In this document: piece after piece, positions 35,949 to 43,806 of the stretch
Numbering within the stretch: the first letter of the stretch is position 1
Layout of the letters: each line of letters begins with the position of its first letter
From: Cetobacterium sp050033475
GTDB taxonomy: Bacteria > Fusobacteriota > Fusobacteriia > Fusobacteriales > Fusobacteriaceae
Direction: 5' to 3'
Assembly (NCBI RefSeq): GCF_050033475.1
Contig: NZ_CP188323.1
Location: 52,668 to 116,667, forward strand
Length of the DNA stretch: 64,000 bases
Position numbers and translations under genes: made by a program
The notes under the pieces: generated by a model
Told to the model about the DNA's origin: nothing
The model's database searches: none
What the model saw: only the letters and a program-made list of their open reading frames with translations

Positions 35949-36530
35949 TTGTTTAAAGTTAATAAAACACCTGAACCTGCATTTTTTCAAGATTTTAAAA
36001 GAAAAAATAAACTTTCTAATTGGGATGAATATAGTAATTATCCAGAAATAAAAAAAGCTCTTAGGGAATACATGCTATTGGAAGAACAAGATTTATGCTG
36101 TCCTTACTGTGAAATTTTAATAGAGGCTGAAACCAGTGAAATTGAACATATTAAACCTAAAACTCATTTTAAAAATGAATTCCAAAATTATAATAATTTT
36201 TTGACGGGATGCAAAGGAACTAAAATTTGTGGAAATCATAAAGGAAATAAGTATAGTGAAAATTTTATAAATCCCACTTTAGAAGATCCTGAAGATTATT
36301 TTACCTATGATATCAAAACAGGAAAAATTATTCCTAAAGAAATAAATGGAATAAAATACGAAAAAGCTAAGGAAACTATTGAAATTTTAAACTTAAATGA
36401 TTCCAGATTGTGTGGAGCAAGAAAAACTATAATTTTACAAAATATAAATAATTTAGAATATTTAGAATATATAGATGGATTTTCAACCTTAAAAAAATTT
36501 TTAAGAGAAAATGCAAGTATTATCTATTAA
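35949..36530 (+). CDS. ptuB: Septu HNH nuclease (PtuB-like)
   Basis: A 193-residue HNH endonuclease. Zinc and catalytic residues are CPYC (51-54), EIEHIKPK (64-71) with the catalytic His67, NYNNF (80-84), and C94/H97 in ICGNHKGNK, a TIGR02646/PtuB-like layout. It uses a TTG start at 35949, with AGAGGTGAG before it and the ptuA stop 2 nt upstream, so translation is coupled. It is the DNA-cutting arm of the Septu pair. No reverse transcriptase is nearby, so this is plain Septu rather than a retron. Confidence 0.85.
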   Translation: MFKVNKTPEPAFFQDFKRKNKLSNWDEYSNYPEIKKALREYMLLEEQDLCCPYCEILIEAETSEIEHIKPKTHFKNEFQNYNNFLTGCKGTKICGNHKGNKYSENFINPTLEDPEDYFTYDIKTGKIIPKEINGIKYEKAKETIEILNLNDSRLCGARKTIILQNINNLEYLEYIDGFSTLKKFLRENASIIY

Positions 36531-36562
36531 GATATAAAGACAAAATATAATTTTAGCAAAAA

Positions 36563-36600
36563 GGTCCTAGTTTTATATAATTAACTAAGACCTTTTTTTA
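36563..36600. terminator. Bidirectional terminator between ptuB and the cyclase-like gene
   Basis: GGTCCTAGTT (36563-36572) pairs with AACTAAGACC (36583-36592), one mismatch, with T runs on both strands. It belongs to the same hairpin type as 33411 and 60102. Confidence 0.8.
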
Positions 36601-36606
36601 TTTATA

Positions 36607-37467
36607 TTATTTATAGAAAAAATCATAGTATCTTACTAAACGCTCTATTTTTTTATACTTCGTTTTATCATTTGTTATAATTAAATTATTAAATGAATCC
36701 ATAAGCCATTTATATTGATTAAATACTTTTGGATTGTCATAATTCTCATTTAATCCATTTAAAATAGTTTGCTTGGTATTTATTAAAGTAGAAGCTTTAT
36801 CTCCTTTAAAATGATTCATATATATTTTATCATCTAAGGAATCCATAACCTGAAGAATAGTCAATTGTGTAAATCCAATACATCCATCCTCAAATCTTTC
36901 TAAATATTGATGGTAGGGATATCTATCTTTCTTTGATTCAATTGGATAATTTAATTTTTCCAATAAATTTTTTGATATAATGATTCTAGGATATGTTGCA
37001 ATAGTACTTTCAAGGGTATATGCTTTGATTAAAGCATTTCCAAATATTTTACCTTTTTTATGTACTAAATTTCCTACGTCTATGCCCCCTCTTATTAAAA
37101 TTCCATTTTTTATTAAAAGGTTTCCAAAAGATGCTATAGAAACTATAAATGTAGAAAATATTTCATTAATTTTTTCATCTTCAATTTTCACAGATATAAT
37201 AATCGAATCTGAAAAATAATTAATTTCTAATAATTCATGTATTCTAAAGTTTTCAATTCCTTTTTTTTGAGCATCTTCCTCCACATCAATTAATTCATTA
37301 TATTTATATGTTTTACTTTTCAATCTTTTAAAAAATTCTAAGGCTTTATCAATAGATTGTATTTTCTCTTCATTTCCATCTTTTTCTGATTCTATAACCA
37401 TTTGTTTGAATCCTAAAATATCTATAAAAGCTACAATTCTTTGTTCATAATTTATTTTATTATTCAT
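36607..37467 (-). CDS. Class III nucleotide cyclase-like domain protein
   Basis: A 286-residue protein. VAFIDILGFK (12-21) and YFSDSII (84-90) place two Asp residues (16 and 87) where class III cyclases bind metal. GILIRGGIDVGN (122-133) and GKIFGNALIKAYTLES (139-154), then YPRIIIS, mirror the class III order of strand, Gly-turn and A-LES helix. I infer the cyclase fold; catalytic activity and nucleotide choice are unproven. It is alone, without an adjacent effector gene, and lies next to Septu. It could belong to a Pycsar-like immune pathway or to an uncharacterised relative. Confidence 0.6.
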   Translation of the reverse strand: MNNKINYEQRIVAFIDILGFKQMVIESEKDGNEEKIQSIDKALEFFKRLKSKTYKYNELIDVEEDAQKKGIENFRIHELLEINYFSDSIIISVKIEDEKINEIFSTFIVSIASFGNLLIKNGILIRGGIDVGNLVHKKGKIFGNALIKAYTLESTIATYPRIIISKNLLEKLNYPIESKKDRYPYHQYLERFEDGCIGFTQLTILQVMDSLDDKIYMNHFKGDKASTLINTKQTILNGLNENYDNPKVFNQYKWLMDSFNNLIITNDKTKYKKIERLVRYYDFFYK

Positions 37468-37479
37468 GTTATCCCTCTT

Positions 37480-38172
37480 TTATCTTTTACTTAAAATTTC
37501 TAACATTTCTTTAAAGTTAGATACTTCAAAAGTTGGTTTGATATCCTTCTTAGATTTTTTATTTCCAGGATTATACCAACAGGTTTCAATACCATAATTA
37601 TTTCCACCAAGAATATCCGATCCAAGATTGTCACCAATCATAATTACATCATTTTTATTTAAATGATTCATCTTTTTCATTGTATAATCAAATATTTCTG
37701 GATTTGGTTTAGATATTCCAATACTTTCAGATATTACAATTTCCTCAAAGTAGTGGTTTATAATTGATTTTTTAATTCTATTGTCCTGAACCTTTGTCAA
37801 TCCATTGGTTATAATCGCCATCCTTGCTTTATCCTTTAAATTTTCCAGCATCTCAATAGCTCCATTTAATACAAAGGAACCGTTTCCTAACTCGGTCATA
37901 TATAGGTCTGCAAAAATAGTTGGATCATAGTCTATATTTAATTTTTCAAAATATCTTCTAAATCTTTCTATTTTAAGTTCTCCTATTTTTATCTTACCCT
38001 CTTCCAATTCCTTCCAAATTTTATCATTTATTTCCTTATATAAAGGTGAATGATATTCTCTATTGTAATCTACACCTATACTTTTTAGAGATTCTTCCAG
38101 AGCATAGTCCTCGGCTCTCTTAAAATCAAATAATGTTTCATCTGCATCAAATAATATCACTTTATACTTCAT
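37480..38172 (-). CDS. yjjG: HAD-IA family hydrolase (YjjG-like pyrimidine nucleotidase)
   Basis: A 230-residue protein, start ATG 38172, chosen because AGGGGAGA lies 4-10 nt upstream and motif I falls right after it; a longer frame upstream lacks support. Motif I is LFDADETLFDF (6-16), the DADETL form typical of YjjG/YfnB. Motif II is ITNGL near 104, the motif III Lys is in SKPNPEIF near 138, and motif IV is IGDNLGSDILGG near 162. YjjG removes phosphate from noncanonical pyrimidine nucleotides. Leftward, 12 nt before the cyclase-like gene, and perhaps co-transcribed with it. Confidence 0.85.
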   Translation of the reverse strand: MKYKVILFDADETLFDFKRAEDYALEESLKSIGVDYNREYHSPLYKEINDKIWKELEEGKIKIGELKIERFRRYFEKLNIDYDPTIFADLYMTELGNGSFVLNGAIEMLENLKDKARMAIITNGLTKVQDNRIKKSIINHYFEEIVISESIGISKPNPEIFDYTMKKMNHLNKNDVIMIGDNLGSDILGGNNYGIETCWYNPGNKKSKKDIKPTFEVSNFKEMLEILSKR

Positions 38173-38222
38173 ATATCTCCCCTTATTCTTATTTAACTTT
38201 AACAATTTATTATAAATCAATT

Positions 38223-38849
38223 TTATGATAGATTTTTTTTCTGGTTTTCCATATAGTTTTTAGCTATTCCCATACTTAAAGATAATAAAATCATACTTAC
38301 TATTGTTCCCTCTCTTACCAATATAGGAATATTAGTTGAAAATGAAATTCCTAAAGAAACAGTAATAGCTATTATATCTATAAAATATCTTAATTTAATA
38401 AATGAAACTTTTGTAATTCTATTAATTTCTATACAAATCCCTTCTAAAGGAAAAGTTATGGCATTATAATATGCTATTATTCCTATGGAAGCTCCACTTA
38501 TTATAGTCCCAAAACTTAATAATAATATTCTTTGAAAATAATTTAAAGATAATTCTCCACCTAAAATATTATATGTAAAATAATTTATAAAGAATCCAAA
38601 CATAAATGTAGATATTCCTTGTATTAAATATTTCATTTTATATTTTCCCTTTGTAAGTATAATATAAAAAAGTAAAAATATACTATTAAAAACAATTGTA
38701 ATTGTACCTATTTTTATATCATTAGCCAAGGCTACAGCTTGATTCATTGAATTGTAACTGCTAATTCCCACATTTGCTACGATACCTAAACTAATTCCGA
38801 AAGCTGAAATTATATAAAAAATAGAAGATTTTAAAACTTTTATTAACAT
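38223..38849 (-). CDS. YczE/YyaS/YitT family membrane protein
   Basis: A 208-residue membrane protein with five to six predicted segments. The N-terminus IISAFGISLGIVANVGISS resembles the YczE/YyaS pattern. Function is unknown. It is divergent from a Crp/Fnr-type regulator gene 87 nt away, and a palindrome lies between them, so it is a likely target of that regulator. A GGAGGAC ribosome site precedes it. Confidence 0.75.
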   Translation of the reverse strand: MLIKVLKSSIFYIISAFGISLGIVANVGISSYNSMNQAVALANDIKIGTITIVFNSIFLLFYIILTKGKYKMKYLIQGISTFMFGFFINYFTYNILGGELSLNYFQRILLLSFGTIISGASIGIIAYYNAITFPLEGICIEINRITKVSFIKLRYFIDIIAITVSLGISFSTNIPILVREGTIVSMILLSLSMGIAKNYMENQKKNLS

Positions 38850-38907
38850 AATTGTCCTCCTTAAATTATTATACTATTATTTTAATAAAATTTTATTTAT
38901 AATAATA

Positions 38908-38919
38908 TGAGATATCTCA
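38908..38919. promoter_or_regulatory. Palindromic operator between the YczE-type gene and the Crp/Fnr gene
   Basis: The perfect 12-bp palindrome TGAGATATCTCA lies 5 nt downstream of a TATAAT box (38898-38903), covering the start point of the regulator gene. This suggests autoregulation. Confidence 0.5.
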
Positions 38920-38936
38920 CATTACAGGAGGATTTT

Positions 38937-39608
38937 ATGAAAAAATATTCTATTTCAGAATTGCCTTTTAATCTAATTCCAAAGGTTGAAAAATATTTTA
39001 ATATCTTCTACAGTCCTCTATCTGATATGGAAATAGAATGTTTTCAAGCTGGAGAAACAATTATTTCTTCCAATTCTTCAATAACTAAGTTTAGGTTTAT
39101 GATAGAAGGAAAAGCTAAAATAATTCTTATACATGAAGATGGAAAACAATCCATAGTTCATTTTTTAAAATCCGAAGAATATCTAGGAGAACTAACTTTT
39201 CTTGATATTGAAAAAGATCATAAAGAAGTTATTGCAATTGCAGATTCTATTTTTATTTCTATTGATATGGATGTGGCAAAAATAAACCTAAGTAATAATA
39301 GTAAATTTCTTTTTAGTTTAAATCAATTTATTGGGAAAAAAATGATAGCTCGAACAAATTTTAATTCTAAAAATCAAAATTACGATTTAAGAAACCGTCT
39401 CGCTGCATATATATTATTTGCTCAGGATAATAATATTTATAGAAAAAAGCATACTGAAACTGCTGAATATTTAGGTGTCAGTTATAGACATCTATTGCAT
39501 ACTTTCAAAGAATTTATTGATAAAAAAATTGTGATAAAAGAGGGTAAAAATTATTTAATAGACATAGAAGCTTTAAAACTTTTATCCCTTGATATTCAAA
39601 TTGTATAA
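38937..39608 (+). CDS. Crp/Fnr family transcription regulator (YeiL-like)
   Basis: A 223-residue regulator, start ATG 38937 because CAGGAGG lies 5 nt upstream. An N-terminal cyclic-nucleotide-binding-type beta roll (IIEGKAKI-like FMIEGKAKIILIHEDGK, then GELTFLDIEK) is followed by a C-terminal winged helix (TAEYLGVSYRHLLHTFKEF). It lacks an obvious CxxC cluster for iron-sulfur sensing. Its closest known relative by pattern is YeiL. It probably controls itself and the divergent YczE-type gene through the palindrome at 38908. Confidence 0.82.
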   Translation: MKKYSISELPFNLIPKVEKYFNIFYSPLSDMEIECFQAGETIISSNSSITKFRFMIEGKAKIILIHEDGKQSIVHFLKSEEYLGELTFLDIEKDHKEVIAIADSIFISIDMDVAKINLSNNSKFLFSLNQFIGKKMIARTNFNSKNQNYDLRNRLAAYILFAQDNNIYRKKHTETAEYLGVSYRHLLHTFKEFIDKKIVIKEGKNYLIDIEALKLLSLDIQIV

Positions 39609-39610
39609 AT

Positions 39611-40432
39611 TTATTTATTTGGAAATTCTATAGGAATTAATATTTCTGCAATTCCTCCTACTCCACCCTCTATCTGAACTAACCATTGATTGACAATTTC
39701 TATGGGATTTCCTAAAATTTTATAATTATTTAAAGTTATATAGTCGAAAAGTTTTCCATAGGCAATTCCTATACTTTCATAGCTTCCTGTGTAAATTACA
39801 CTGGCAAAAGATCCTTTAGAAATAATATTTTCCCCCTCCTCCAACTTTCCTTCTAAGATTAAAAATCCTGTACTTCTTATTCTATCAAAAATTCCATTTT
39901 TTAAATCTTCCAAATCCAAAACACTTAAATATTTTATATTTTTTAAATTTAAAGTATTTTCCAAATCATAAACTTTCTGAAATGTATTAACAATTTCATT
40001 GTTTCCATAGGGACTTTCTACTTCTAACAGCAAGCTTCTAAGTGGGCCCCTTTGAACAATCTTAGGTTTCAGACTTTCTATTGCTTCGATTTTTTCAAAT
40101 TCCCGCTCCTTATTTTCTATAATATTTTTTAATATTTCTAAATCTTTTATTTTTAAACTTACAATTTCTTTTTTATTTTTCAAAAATGATTTACTTTCTT
40201 GAATGCTTCTACTTTGTCTATATTCTTTTATTTCTATTAAGGAAAATCCAGCTTTTTTCAAATCTAAAATAAAATATAAATCCATAAGTTGTTCCTCTAA
40301 ATAATATCTGTAGCCATTATTTTCATCTATTATTATCGGCTTAAATAAATCAATTTCATCATAGTGCAAAAGAGTTCTTCTAGATATATTAAATAATTTT
40401 GCCACTTCACCAATTTTATATTTTTTTTTCAT
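39611..40432 (-). CDS. MerR family regulator with GyrI-like effector domain (BmrR-like)
   Basis: A 273-residue regulator. Residues 4-72 are the MerR winged helix (YKIGEVAKLFNISRRTLLHY, then NGYRYY). A dimerising coiled coil follows (about 75-115), then a C-terminal GyrI-like drug-binding domain with SLLLEVESPYG and SFASVIYTGSYESI. It binds hydrophobic drugs and activates an efflux gene by twisting DNA. The divergent MATE gene has the expected 20-bp-spacer promoter with a palindrome, so regulator and target are clear. Confidence 0.9.
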   Translation of the reverse strand: MKKKYKIGEVAKLFNISRRTLLHYDEIDLFKPIIIDENNGYRYYLEEQLMDLYFILDLKKAGFSLIEIKEYRQSRSIQESKSFLKNKKEIVSLKIKDLEILKNIIENKEREFEKIEAIESLKPKIVQRGPLRSLLLEVESPYGNNEIVNTFQKVYDLENTLNLKNIKYLSVLDLEDLKNGIFDRIRSTGFLILEGKLEEGENIISKGSFASVIYTGSYESIGIAYGKLFDYITLNNYKILGNPIEIVNQWLVQIEGGVGGIAEILIPIEFPNK

Positions 40433-40453
40433 AAATTTTCTCCTAAAAGTTCC

Positions 40454-40485
40454 TTGACCTCTACCTTGAGGTAATAGTTTATACT
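40454..40485 (+). promoter_or_regulatory. MerR-type promoter of the MATE gene, 20-bp spacer with operator
   Basis: TTGACC (40454-40459) and TATACT (40480-40485) are 20 nt apart, the over-long spacer typical of MerR-activated promoters. The spacer holds the inverted repeat ACCTC-N6-GAGGT (40457-40472). Confidence 0.85.
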
Positions 40486-40527
40486 AACATAGATGTATTC
40501 TTTAATCAAATTAATAAAGGAGTTTTT

Positions 40528-41847
40528 ATGAATAAGGATAATTTTTTATTTGAAAATTTATCTATAAAAAAATTATTTTTCAAATTTGCCATTCCAAGTA
40601 CTTTAGGAATGCTAATTGTTGCTTTGCAAATAATGATTGATGGTATTTTTATAGCAAATGTTGTGGGTCCCAATGGTTTAGGAGCCATAAATATTTCCAT
40701 GTCCCTACTGACCTTTTCCACAGGAATTGCCATTATGATATCCTCAGGAGGAGCAGTTCTTACTGGGATGTATTTAGGAGACAAAAAATATAAAAAGGCA
40801 AGGGAAGTCCAATCCTTTACCTTTTTAATATATGTTATTATAAATATAATTTTTTCTCTTGGCATAATTATATTTTTCAAGGAAGTCTTGTGGTTTCTAG
40901 GGGTCACTCCATCAATGGTAGATTATGTAAAAACCTATTTATCCATAATGGTAGCTTTTAATCTTTTCTATAATGCTCCAATTCTAACAGAAACTTTTTT
41001 AAGAGTTAATGGAAAACCAAACCTTGTTTTTTTCAGTGGATTAATAGCTCTAACTATAAATATTTTTCTAGATTATATTTTTGTTGTTAGATTAAATTTA
41101 GGAATGAAGGGGGCCGCCATGGCAACTGTCATTGCTGCAGGAACAGCAGCTTTAGTTTTTCTTCCACAATTGAAATTTACCAGACCCCGTGGAAATCTTC
41201 AACTTTTAAAAACAATTTTATTCAACGGCAGTTCTGAAATGTTTTCAGTTTTATCCTCAGCTGTTACTATTTATGTTTTCAATAGAGCTGTTTTAAAATA
41301 TATCGGTGAATTGGGAGTTTCTGCCCTTACAATTGTTTTCTATATAGATTCTCTTGTAAATATATCTTTATATGGTTTAACAATGGCTCTTCAGCCCATT
41401 GTTTCATATAATTTAGGAGCTAAAAAAATTAAAAATATATATTCGGTTTTAAAAATTTCCCTTATAACCAGTGGAATTCTTGGAGGAATCTTTTTTATAT
41501 TTATGAAATTTTATAGTACTCCACTTATTAAGGTTTTTACTAAGGAAAATCTAGCTCTAACCAATTTAGCAAAGGAAGTTATATTCTATTATACATTTAC
41601 CTACATTTTTTCCTTTATCAATATAATATCTGGAGCCTTTCATACAGCCATTGGAAAGCCTGTAGAGTCCGTAGTAATTTCCCTTAGTAAATCTATTTTA
41701 TTTGTCATGGTTCCCTTGGCTATTCTTCCAATTTTTCTTGGGAACAAGGGCATTTGGCTTGCAACCCCTACTGGGGAAGCTCTTTGTGCTATTTTAAGTA
41801 TATATTTACTTATGAAATCCATTGACTCCCTAGATGCAATAAAATAA
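40528..41847 (+). CDS. MATE family multidrug efflux transporter
   Basis: A 439-residue membrane protein with 12 predicted segments. The N-terminal region FKFAIPSTLGMLIVALQIMI and the repeat-half segment FNGSSEMFSVLSSAV fit the DinF/MepA-type MATE family. It exports cationic or hydrophobic drugs with Na+ or H+ exchange. Controlled by the divergent MerR-type regulator through a 20-bp-spacer promoter. AAAGGAG precedes the ATG. Confidence 0.9.
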   Translation: MNKDNFLFENLSIKKLFFKFAIPSTLGMLIVALQIMIDGIFIANVVGPNGLGAINISMSLLTFSTGIAIMISSGGAVLTGMYLGDKKYKKAREVQSFTFLIYVIINIIFSLGIIIFFKEVLWFLGVTPSMVDYVKTYLSIMVAFNLFYNAPILTETFLRVNGKPNLVFFSGLIALTINIFLDYIFVVRLNLGMKGAAMATVIAAGTAALVFLPQLKFTRPRGNLQLLKTILFNGSSEMFSVLSSAVTIYVFNRAVLKYIGELGVSALTIVFYIDSLVNISLYGLTMALQPIVSYNLGAKKIKNIYSVLKISLITSGILGGIFFIFMKFYSTPLIKVFTKENLALTNLAKEVIFYYTFTYIFSFINIISGAFHTAIGKPVESVVISLSKSILFVMVPLAILPIFLGNKGIWLATPTGEALCAILSIYLLMKSIDSLDAIK

Positions 41848-41916
41848 TTTTCTTTGACAAGGAATAACCTATAAAGTATATTCTATTAACTCAAAAAATA
41901 TAAGGGGAGGAAGATT

Positions 41917-42414
41917 ATGAAAGTAGAAATAAAAAAGTGCCAACCTAATGATGGGAATGATATATATCAGTTACTATGTGCCCTTGGTTCTGGAGAGAAT
42001 GGATTTGAACTTACTAATCCTGAAAACTTCCAACATTTCCAGAAAATAATTAATAAATTTATAGAGAATGAAGGAGAAAATCAACCTCCAGGAAGAGTGC
42101 CACAGGAAGTCTATTGGCTCTATGTTAATGATATTCCTGTTGGAATAGTTAAAATTAGATATAAACTTACAGAAAATCTTTTAATAAGAGGAGGGAATAT
42201 AGGATATTCCATCGCTCCTGCCTATAGATCCCATGGCTATGGAAAGAGAATTTTACAAGAAGGACTAAAAATCCTAAAGAAAAATGGTATTGAAAAAGTT
42301 TTAATAACAGCCAACGAAGATAATATCCCCTCAAGAAAAGTAATTGAATTTAATGGGGGAGTTTTAGAAGATATTGTAGATAATCATTGTCGATATTGGA
42401 TAGAAAATAAATAA
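41917..42414 (+). CDS. GNAT family N-acetyltransferase
   Basis: A 165-residue acetyltransferase. The acetyl-CoA-binding motif is YRSHGYGKRILQEGLK (107-122, the R/Q-x2-G-x-G/A pattern), preceded by GGNIGYSIAPA and followed by ITANEDNIPSRKVIEFNGG (about 133-151), a layout common in aminoglycoside-type or YycN-like GNATs. Substrate unknown. AGGGGAGG precedes the ATG. No terminator hairpin follows directly; two hairpins lie about 200 nt downstream. Confidence 0.85.
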   Translation: MKVEIKKCQPNDGNDIYQLLCALGSGENGFELTNPENFQHFQKIINKFIENEGENQPPGRVPQEVYWLYVNDIPVGIVKIRYKLTENLLIRGGNIGYSIAPAYRSHGYGKRILQEGLKILKKNGIEKVLITANEDNIPSRKVIEFNGGVLEDIVDNHCRYWIENK

Positions 42415-42598
42415 AAGAACAATTATTTCTAATAAAGAAAATGGAAACATTTATAAATTTCTGATTTTCACTGGATGCTTGATAATTATGATTTTTAAGA
42501 TAAATATCACAATAAAATTTAGAGTTCTATAGAAAAAGAGTCCAAAAGAATATTGAAGTAAATTAGAATGCATAAAAATATAACTATTTAAAATAAAA

Positions 42599-42681
42599 GC
42601 TAGCTAATATCCAAGAAAAATCGGCTCAAAGGATACCTACTAGCCCTTTGAGCCTTTTAGTCTGCTAGCTAAGTGGCAGAC
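42599..42681. other. Pair of stem-loops in a gene-poor spacer
   Basis: GGCTCAAAGG (42623-42632)/CCTTTGAGCC (42645-42654) with a T4 tail is a likely terminator. Directly after it GTCTGC (42660-42665)/GCAGAC (42676-42681) forms a second stem. GCTAGCTAA occurs at both ends (about 42599 and 42664). The rest of 42415-42741 shows nothing recognisable. Confidence 0.5.
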
Positions 42682-42741
42682 ACAAAATGAAACAATAGCT
42701 TCTAATAATATCTCTTCTCTATCTTTTTTTATAAAAATCAA

Positions 42742-43056
42742 TTAATTATTTGATAAGGCTAATCCAACTAAAGAAGTAGTAAAAGCTGTTTTCATTCCAT
42801 CTAAAAGTTTAGAAAAACTATCATCTAATTTAGCTGTATCAAATTCTAAAAGTCCACCGAATATTCCAGTAAAAGTTCCTATTATCCCAAGAGATGCTAT
42901 TAAATTTGGTATAACTTTCCTTTGGATTTTTTATTATTTTCCATAAAGGAACTATAAATAGTATTATCATTGCTAAACCAAATCCTATATTTATAGGGGG
43001 TAGTAATTGTTGTAAAGCATCATTTATTCCAAATCTTCTTATAATGTTATATATAT
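42742..43056 (-). pseudogene. ZorA-like MotA/TolQ/ExbB fragment (frameshifted remnant)
   Basis: On the minus strand two frames read a piece of a proton-channel protein: first NDALQQLLPPINIGFGLAMI, continuing with a membrane helix to LWKIIKNPKES, then after a one-base shift near 42920 VIPNLIASLGIIGTFTGIFG, and after a few more residues KLLDGMKTAFTTSLVGLAL and a stop. The GTFTGI...FD...LLDGMKTAF pattern is that of MotA/ExbB proteins such as ZorA of the Zorya defence system. No start and no ZorB are present. It abuts the end of qatD, so it looks like debris of an older system. Confidence 0.65.
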
Positions 43057-43068
43057 AACTTAAATTTT

Positions 43069-43806
43069 TTAAGTATTTGTTTTATTTATTATAAATTTAA
43101 AATTATCAAATAATATATTTTCTATTTTTTGAACTTCTATATTTTTAATTTTTGAGATTCCCATAATAATTTCATGTAATATTTCTTTTTTAGATATAGA
43201 ATTTATATTTTTTATAAATGGATAATCTGTTTCAAGCAAAATTTTGTTTAAAGGTAAATATTGAATTATCCTTTGTCCAGATTTAGTTTTTATCATAGAA
43301 TGATTAATAGAAAAATAACACTCTTTTTTTATAAGATCCTTTAATATGCGTATTTCTCCAGTATACCAATGGAAAATTAAAACACCATTAAAAGTATTCT
43401 TTATAAGAAAATTAAGTTCTTTTTCAGCACCTCTTGAATGTAATGATAAAATTTTATTACCGCTTAGATGGCACTTATAAAGTAATTCTTTAATAAAATT
43501 GAATTGAATTTCTTTATCTTCTCTAGAAATATTTTTATTAAAATCAAGGCCTATTTCTCCAATATATTTAGTTTTATCAATACAATCCCACATTTTAGGT
43601 ATTAAATGACGATAGTTATATATTAATTCAGGATGAAAACCTAAAGCAATTTTTATATACTTTGACGAAATTTCTTTTTGTAACTTTTCAAATAGTATAG
43701 GTAAATTAGTCATTGCAATAGTATATATTTTATTTGCTTCTATTTCTTTAATAATTTCATTTCTATTTTTTAATAAATCAATATGACAATGGGTATCATA
43801 ATACAT
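43069..43806 (-). CDS. qatD: Qat defence protein QatD (TatD-like DNase)
   Basis: A 245-residue metal-dependent hydrolase of the TatD family. Ligand motifs are THCHID (5-10, first two His), GEIGLDF (83-89, Glu), LSLHSRGA near 125, FHWYTGE near 147, and ETDYPF near 204 (catalytic Asp). TatD enzymes have DNase activity. It shares one base with the qatC stop and is the last gene of a four-gene operon ATPase-QatB-QueC-TatD, the known composition of the Qat anti-phage system. The end lies against a ZorA-like remnant. Confidence 0.88.
   Translation of the reverse strand: MYYDTHCHIDLLKNRNEIIKEIEANKIYTIAMTNLPILFEKLQKEISSKYIKIALGFHPELIYNYRHLIPKMWDCIDKTKYIGEIGLDFNKNISREDKEIQFNFIKELLYKCHLSGNKILSLHSRGAEKELNFLIKNTFNGVLIFHWYTGEIRILKDLIKKECYFSINHSMIKTKSGQRIIQYLPLNKILLETDYPFIKNINSISKKEILHEIIMGISKIKNIEVQKIENILFDNFKFIINKTNT

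Noticed and set aside
34753..36530. Retron (Ec78-type) instead of plain Septu
   Set aside because: No reverse transcriptase or msr/msd-like gene lies near the PtuAB pair.
36607..37467. Pycsar system with the YjjG gene as effector
   Set aside because: YjjG-type HAD proteins are soluble nucleotidases, not the membrane or TIR effectors known for Pycsar, so no such system is called.
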